A stretch of DNA of 64,000 nucleotides from Robiginitomaculum antarcticum DSM 21748 (GTDB lineage: Bacteria > Pseudomonadota > Alphaproteobacteria > Caulobacterales > Maricaulaceae): contig NZ_KB823011.1 in the NCBI RefSeq assembly GCF_000365025.1, positions 1,314,621 to 1,378,620 on the forward strand, given 5' to 3'. The first letter of the stretch is position 1, and each line of letters opens with the position of its first letter. A program made the position numbers and the translations under genes. Of this stretch, positions 60,705-64,000 are shown piece after piece. The notes beneath the pieces are model-generated. The model searched no databases, was not told where the DNA came from, and saw only the letters and a list, made by a program, of their open reading frames with translations.

Positions 60705-62789
60705 ATGGCCCGCGAATACGAATTAAAAGATTACCGTAACTTTGGTATTATGGCGCATATTGACGCCGGTAAGACCACGTGTACTGAGCGGATTCTTTAT
60801 TATACAGGTAAGAACCATAAAATTGCGGAAGTGCATGACGGCGCGGCCACTATGGATTGGATGGAGCAAGAGCAAGAGCGCGGCATTACGATTACGTCCG
60901 CTGCGACAACCTGTTTCTGGGCCGGTAAGCGTCTGAACATTATTGACACCCCTGGTCACGTTGACTTCACAATCGAAGTTGAACGCTCTTTGCGCGTGCT
61001 TGACGGTGCGGTTACGCTTTTGGATGCCAATGCCGGTGTTGAGCCGCAAACAGAGACTGTTTGGCGCCAGGCCGACAAGTATAAAGTCCCGCGCATGGTA
61101 TTCATTAATAAAATGGACAAGACCGGCGCTGATTTCTACGCCTCTGTTGAATCTGTGAAAAAGCGGCTGGGCGGCAACGCTCTTGAGATGCAGCTTCCGA
61201 TCGGCTCTGAAACAGAGTTTCGCGGAGTGGTCGATCTGGTCGAAAACGTTGCTTATGTTTGGCCTGATGATGCGGATCTTGGCGCGAAATACGATACTGT
61301 CGAAATTCCTGCTGATATGGTCGAAAAGGCTAAAGAATATCGCACTGCTCTTATCGAGGCCGTTGCCGATATGGACGACGCTGTCATGGAAGCCTATTTC
61401 GAAGGCGAAATGCCTGATGCGGCGACAATTAAGCGCCTTGTTCGCAAGGCAACGATTGCCAATAAAGTTGTTCCCGTTTTCTGTGGCACAGCCTTTAAAA
61501 ATAAAGGCGTACAGCCTTTGCTGGACGCAGTTGTTGATTACCTGCCAAGCCCGCTGGATATCGCTTCTATTAAAGGCATCGACGTTAAAACCGGCGAGCC
61601 GACGACGCGCAAGGCTTCTGATGATTCCCCTCTTTCCATGCTGGCCTTTAAAATCATGAATGACCCTTTTGTGGGCACTTTGACATTCTGCCGCATCTAT
61701 TCAGGCGTTCTTGAATCAGGCTCGCATGTTTTGAACACGGTTAAAGAAAATAAAGAGCGCGTTGGCCGTATGCTGATGATGCATTCTAATGACCGTGACG
61801 ATATTAAGATTGCCTATGCGGGCGATATTATCGCTGTGGCGTCATTGAAGAACACAACAACGGGCGATACACTATGTGATCCGAGTGAGCCGGTTATTCT
61901 GGAGCGTATGGAGTTCCCTGATCCGGTTATTGAGATCGCGATTGAACCTAAATCCAAAGCTGACCAAGAAAAGTTGGGCCTTGGCCTGCAGCGTCTTGCG
62001 GCTGAAGATCCATCCTTCCGTGTCTCAACAGACCATGAGTCAGGTCAAACCATCATGGCGGGTATGGGCGAGCTTCACCTCGACATCCTTGTTGACCGCT
62101 TGAAGCGCGAATTTGGCGTAGAAGCCAATATCGGTCAGCCGCAAGTGGCTTACCGTGAAGCTTTGGCTGCACCCGTTGATATCGACTACACGCACAAAAA
62201 ACAGTCCGGTGGTTCAGGTCAATTTGGCCGTGTTAAGATTAAGTTTGAGCCGCTTGAGCCCGGTTCCGGCGTTGAATTTGAATCAACAGTTACCGGTGGT
62301 AATGTTCCTCGCGAATATTTCCAGGGCGTTGAAAAAGGTATTCGCACGATGGCCGAGTCGGGCCTGCTTGCGGGCTTCCCGGTCATCGACTTTAAAGCCA
62401 ATCTTTATGATGGCGCTTATCATGATGTTGACTCATCCGTGATGGCCTTTGAGATTGCGGCGCGCGCAGCGTTCCGTCAGATCAAAGAAGAGGGGCGCAT
62501 CAAGCTGCTCGAGCCGATTATGAAAGTCGAAGTTGTGACGCCGGAAGAGCATGTTGGCGACGTTATCGGCGATCTGAATTCACGCCGCGGAATGATTGAA
62601 GGCACAGAGATTCGCGGAAACGCAAATGTCGTCAATGCCATGGTCCCGCTGGCCAATATGTTCGGTTACGTGAATGACCTGCGCGGTAAGACTAAAGGCC
62701 GCGCGCAGTTCACAATGACATTTGACCACTATGCCGCGACGCCGAAAGCCGTCATGGACGAAGTGATTAGCAAACAATCGGGCGCGTAA
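60705..62789 (+). CDS. fusA: Elongation factor G
   Basis: 694 residues. GTP-binding motifs [17 protein letters not shown] and NKMDK, the switch I RGITITSA segment, and the domain IV/V blocks [21 protein letters not shown] and [16 protein letters not shown]. Drives translocation in protein synthesis. Twenty-eight bases after rpsG. Confidence 0.98.
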   Translation: MAREYELKDYRNFGIMAHIDAGKTTCTERILYYTGKNHKIAEVHDGAATMDWMEQEQERGITITSAATTCFWAGKRLNIIDTPGHVDFTIEVERSLRVLDGAVTLLDANAGVEPQTETVWRQADKYKVPRMVFINKMDKTGADFYASVESVKKRLGGNALEMQLPIGSETEFRGVVDLVENVAYVWPDDADLGAKYDTVEIPADMVEKAKEYRTALIEAVADMDDAVMEAYFEGEMPDAATIKRLVRKATIANKVVPVFCGTAFKNKGVQPLLDAVVDYLPSPLDIASIKGIDVKTGEPTTRKASDDSPLSMLAFKIMNDPFVGTLTFCRIYSGVLESGSHVLNTVKENKERVGRMLMMHSNDRDDIKIAYAGDIIAVASLKNTTTGDTLCDPSEPVILERMEFPDPVIEIAIEPKSKADQEKLGLGLQRLAAEDPSFRVSTDHESGQTIMAGMGELHLDILVDRLKREFGVEANIGQPQVAYREALAAPVDIDYTHKKQSGGSGQFGRVKIKFEPLEPGSGVEFESTVTGGNVPREYFQGVEKGIRTMAESGLLAGFPVIDFKANLYDGAYHDVDSSVMAFEIAARAAFRQIKEEGRIKLLEPIMKVEVVTPEEHVGDVIGDLNSRRGMIEGTEIRGNANVVNAMVPLANMFGYVNDLRGKTKGRAQFTMTFDHYAATPKAVMDEVISKQSGA

Positions 62790-62825
62790 GGCGCGCCCCT
62801 TAAACGACCTCCAGAGGAGCTTAAA

Positions 62826-64000
62826 ATGGCAAAAGAAAAATTCCAACGCGACAAGCCGCACGCCAATGTTGGCACGATTGGCCACGTTGACCACGGTAAG
62901 ACGACGCTGACGGCGGCGATCACGAAGTATTTCGGTGATTTCAAGGATTATGACCAGATTGACGGCGCGCCTGAAGAGCGTGCGCGCGGTATCACCATCT
63001 CTACGGCTCACGTTGAGTATGAGACGGAAAACCGTCATTATGCTCACGTCGACTGCCCCGGACATGCTGATTATGTGAAAAACATGATCACAGGCGCGGC
63101 GCAAATGGATGGCGGCATTTTGGTTGTCAACGCTGCGGACGGCCCGATGCCGCAAACGCGCGAACATATCCTTTTGGCCCGTCAGGTCGGCGTTCCGGCT
63201 TTGGTGGTTTACCTCAACAAGGTTGACCAGGTTGATGATGAAGAGCTTTTGGAGCTGGTTGAGATGGAAGTGCGCGAGCTGCTGTCCTCTTACGATTACC
63301 CTGGCGATGATATTCCGATTATTCCGGGCTCCGCTTTGGCGGCGCTGAACGGCACCGATCCCGAGATTGGCGAGAACTCCATTCGCGCTTTGATGAAGGC
63401 TGTTGATGAGTATATTCCCCAGCCTGAGCGCGCGATTGACCAGCCCTTCTTGCTACCGATCGAAGATGTATTCTCCATCTCAGGCCGCGGTACGGTTGTC
63501 ACCGGGCGTGTTGAGCGCGGGATTGTCAAAGTGGGCGACGAGATTGAAATCGTCGGTATCCGCGATACGCAGAAAACGACCTGTACGGGCGTTGAAATGT
63601 TCCGCAAGCTTTTGGACTCCGGTCAGGCCGGCGACAATATCGGCGCGCTGATCCGTGGTGTTGACCGCGAAAATGTTGAGCGTGGCCAAGTGCTGTGTAA
63701 GCCGGGCAGCGTAACGCCGCATAAGAAGTTTGTGGGTGAGGCTTATGTCCTGACCAAAGACGAAGGCGGCCGTCATACGCCGTTCTTCAACAATTACCGT
63801 CCGCAGTTTTACTTCCGTACGACTGATGTGACCGGTGTTGTGACATTGAACGAAGGCACGGAAATGGTTATGCCGGGCGACAACGTCAATATTAATGTCG
63901 AACTGATCGTCCCGATCGCGATGGAAGAGAAGCTGCGCTTCGCTATCCGTGAAGGCGGACGCACCGTCGGCGCCGGCGTCGTGTCAAAAATTATTGAGTA
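62826..64000 (+). CDS. tuf: Elongation factor Tu (stop codon cut by window edge)
   Basis: 391 codons are present and the last complete ones read GVVSKIIE, the usual EF-Tu end; the next two bases are TA, so only the last base of the stop codon is missing. GTP motifs [18 protein letters not shown] and NKVD, and the beta-barrel [11 protein letters not shown] block are present. AGAGGAGC precedes the ATG. Delivers aminoacyl-tRNA to the ribosome. Last gene of the str operon in view. Confidence 0.98.
   Translation, partial: MAKEKFQRDKPHANVGTIGHVDHGKTTLTAAITKYFGDFKDYDQIDGAPEERARGITISTAHVEYETENRHYAHVDCPGHADYVKNMITGAAQMDGGILVVNAADGPMPQTREHILLARQVGVPALVVYLNKVDQVDDEELLELVEMEVRELLSSYDYPGDDIPIIPGSALAALNGTDPEIGENSIRALMKAVDEYIPQPERAIDQPFLLPIEDVFSISGRGTVVTGRVERGIVKVGDEIEIVGIRDTQKTTCTGVEMFRKLLDSGQAGDNIGALIRGVDRENVERGQVLCKPGSVTPHKKFVGEAYVLTKDEGGRHTPFFNNYRPQFYFRTTDVTGVVTLNEGTEMVMPGDNVNINVELIVPIAMEEKLRFAIREGGRTVGAGVVSKIIE

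Noticed and set aside
63990..64000. Apparent lack of a tuf stop codon
   Set aside because: The window ends after the first two bases (TA) of the stop codon; the protein end is normal.
1..64000. tRNA genes, CRISPR arrays, insertion sequences or prophage
   Set aside because: Read-through of both strands found no T-loop consensus, no spaced repeats, no transposase or integrase and no phage genes.

Overview
The window looks like a stretch of chromosome from an alphaproteobacterium, probably of the Caulobacterales/Maricaulales (Hyphomonadaceae-like) group. This rests on family-level marks: an alphaproteobacterial aa3 oxidase cluster (coxB-coxA-ctaB-small ORF-ctaG-coxC-DUF983-SURF1), the paired DUF2125, DUF2794, DUF1289 and TIGR02302 proteins, a kdsB-pheA pair, lptM-lysA, dnaX-YbaB-recR, and two perfect CtrA-type TTAA-N7-TTAA sites, both intergenic. 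I saw no insertion sequence, prophage, CRISPR array or tRNA gene. Most of the window is densely packed core genome.

Layout: 1-5 kb holds an extensin-like fragment, a GNAT enzyme, an SDR/DoxX fusion with a DUF2269 membrane protein, a thioesterase, a Zur-type regulator and a SapC-family protein. 5-14 kb holds a DsbD/ScsB-type reductase, an exported redoxin, pgi, a class 3 lipase, a CIA30 lipoprotein, hisS and small exported or hypothetical proteins. 14-23 kb is an MBL hydrolase and the cytochrome c oxidase cluster. 22-29 kb holds YqgE/AlgH, a peroxiredoxin, an SPFH-NfeD pair, kdsB-pheA-YHS, nudC, two tandem small ORFs and the SRP RNA gene ffs. 29-47 kb holds a class A penicillin-binding protein, YgjP-like protease, gloB, chorismate mutase with prephenate dehydrogenase, ftsE-ftsX-YdcF-DUF2125, an MJ0042 protein, a phosphoribosyltransferase, TIGR02302, an S9-like hydrolase and lptM-lysA. 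47-59 kb holds rmuC, DUF1223, DUF2794, a Na+/H+ antiporter, dnaX-YbaB-(isomerase)-recR, a DoxX-like protein, an N-formylglutamate amidohydrolase and msrA. The window ends in the str operon rpsL-rpsG-fusA-tuf, cut one base before the end of the tuf stop codon.

The most striking find is the gene between coxA and ctaB. It aligns without gaps to the C-terminal third of its neighbour CoxA, but both heme-ligand histidines and the heme-propionate arginine are replaced. A textbook intrinsic terminator for coxA lies inside the beginning of its reading frame, and coxC has a candidate promoter of its own, so the oxidase cluster appears split into separately tuned expression blocks.

Other points worth a second look: an S9-family hydrolase whose nucleophile serine is alanine; a long str-operon leader with a promoter, an intrinsic terminator and an SD-proximal hairpin; a CtrA site in front of the PBP gene; two tandem small ORFs with an in-frame extension past a stop and a dedicated terminator; a structured-RNA candidate in front of DUF2794; an exported isomerase-like protein inserted between YbaB and recR; and an 18-bp perfect palindrome in front of the DoxX-like gene. 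All identifications are from reading the sequence; no database search was run.
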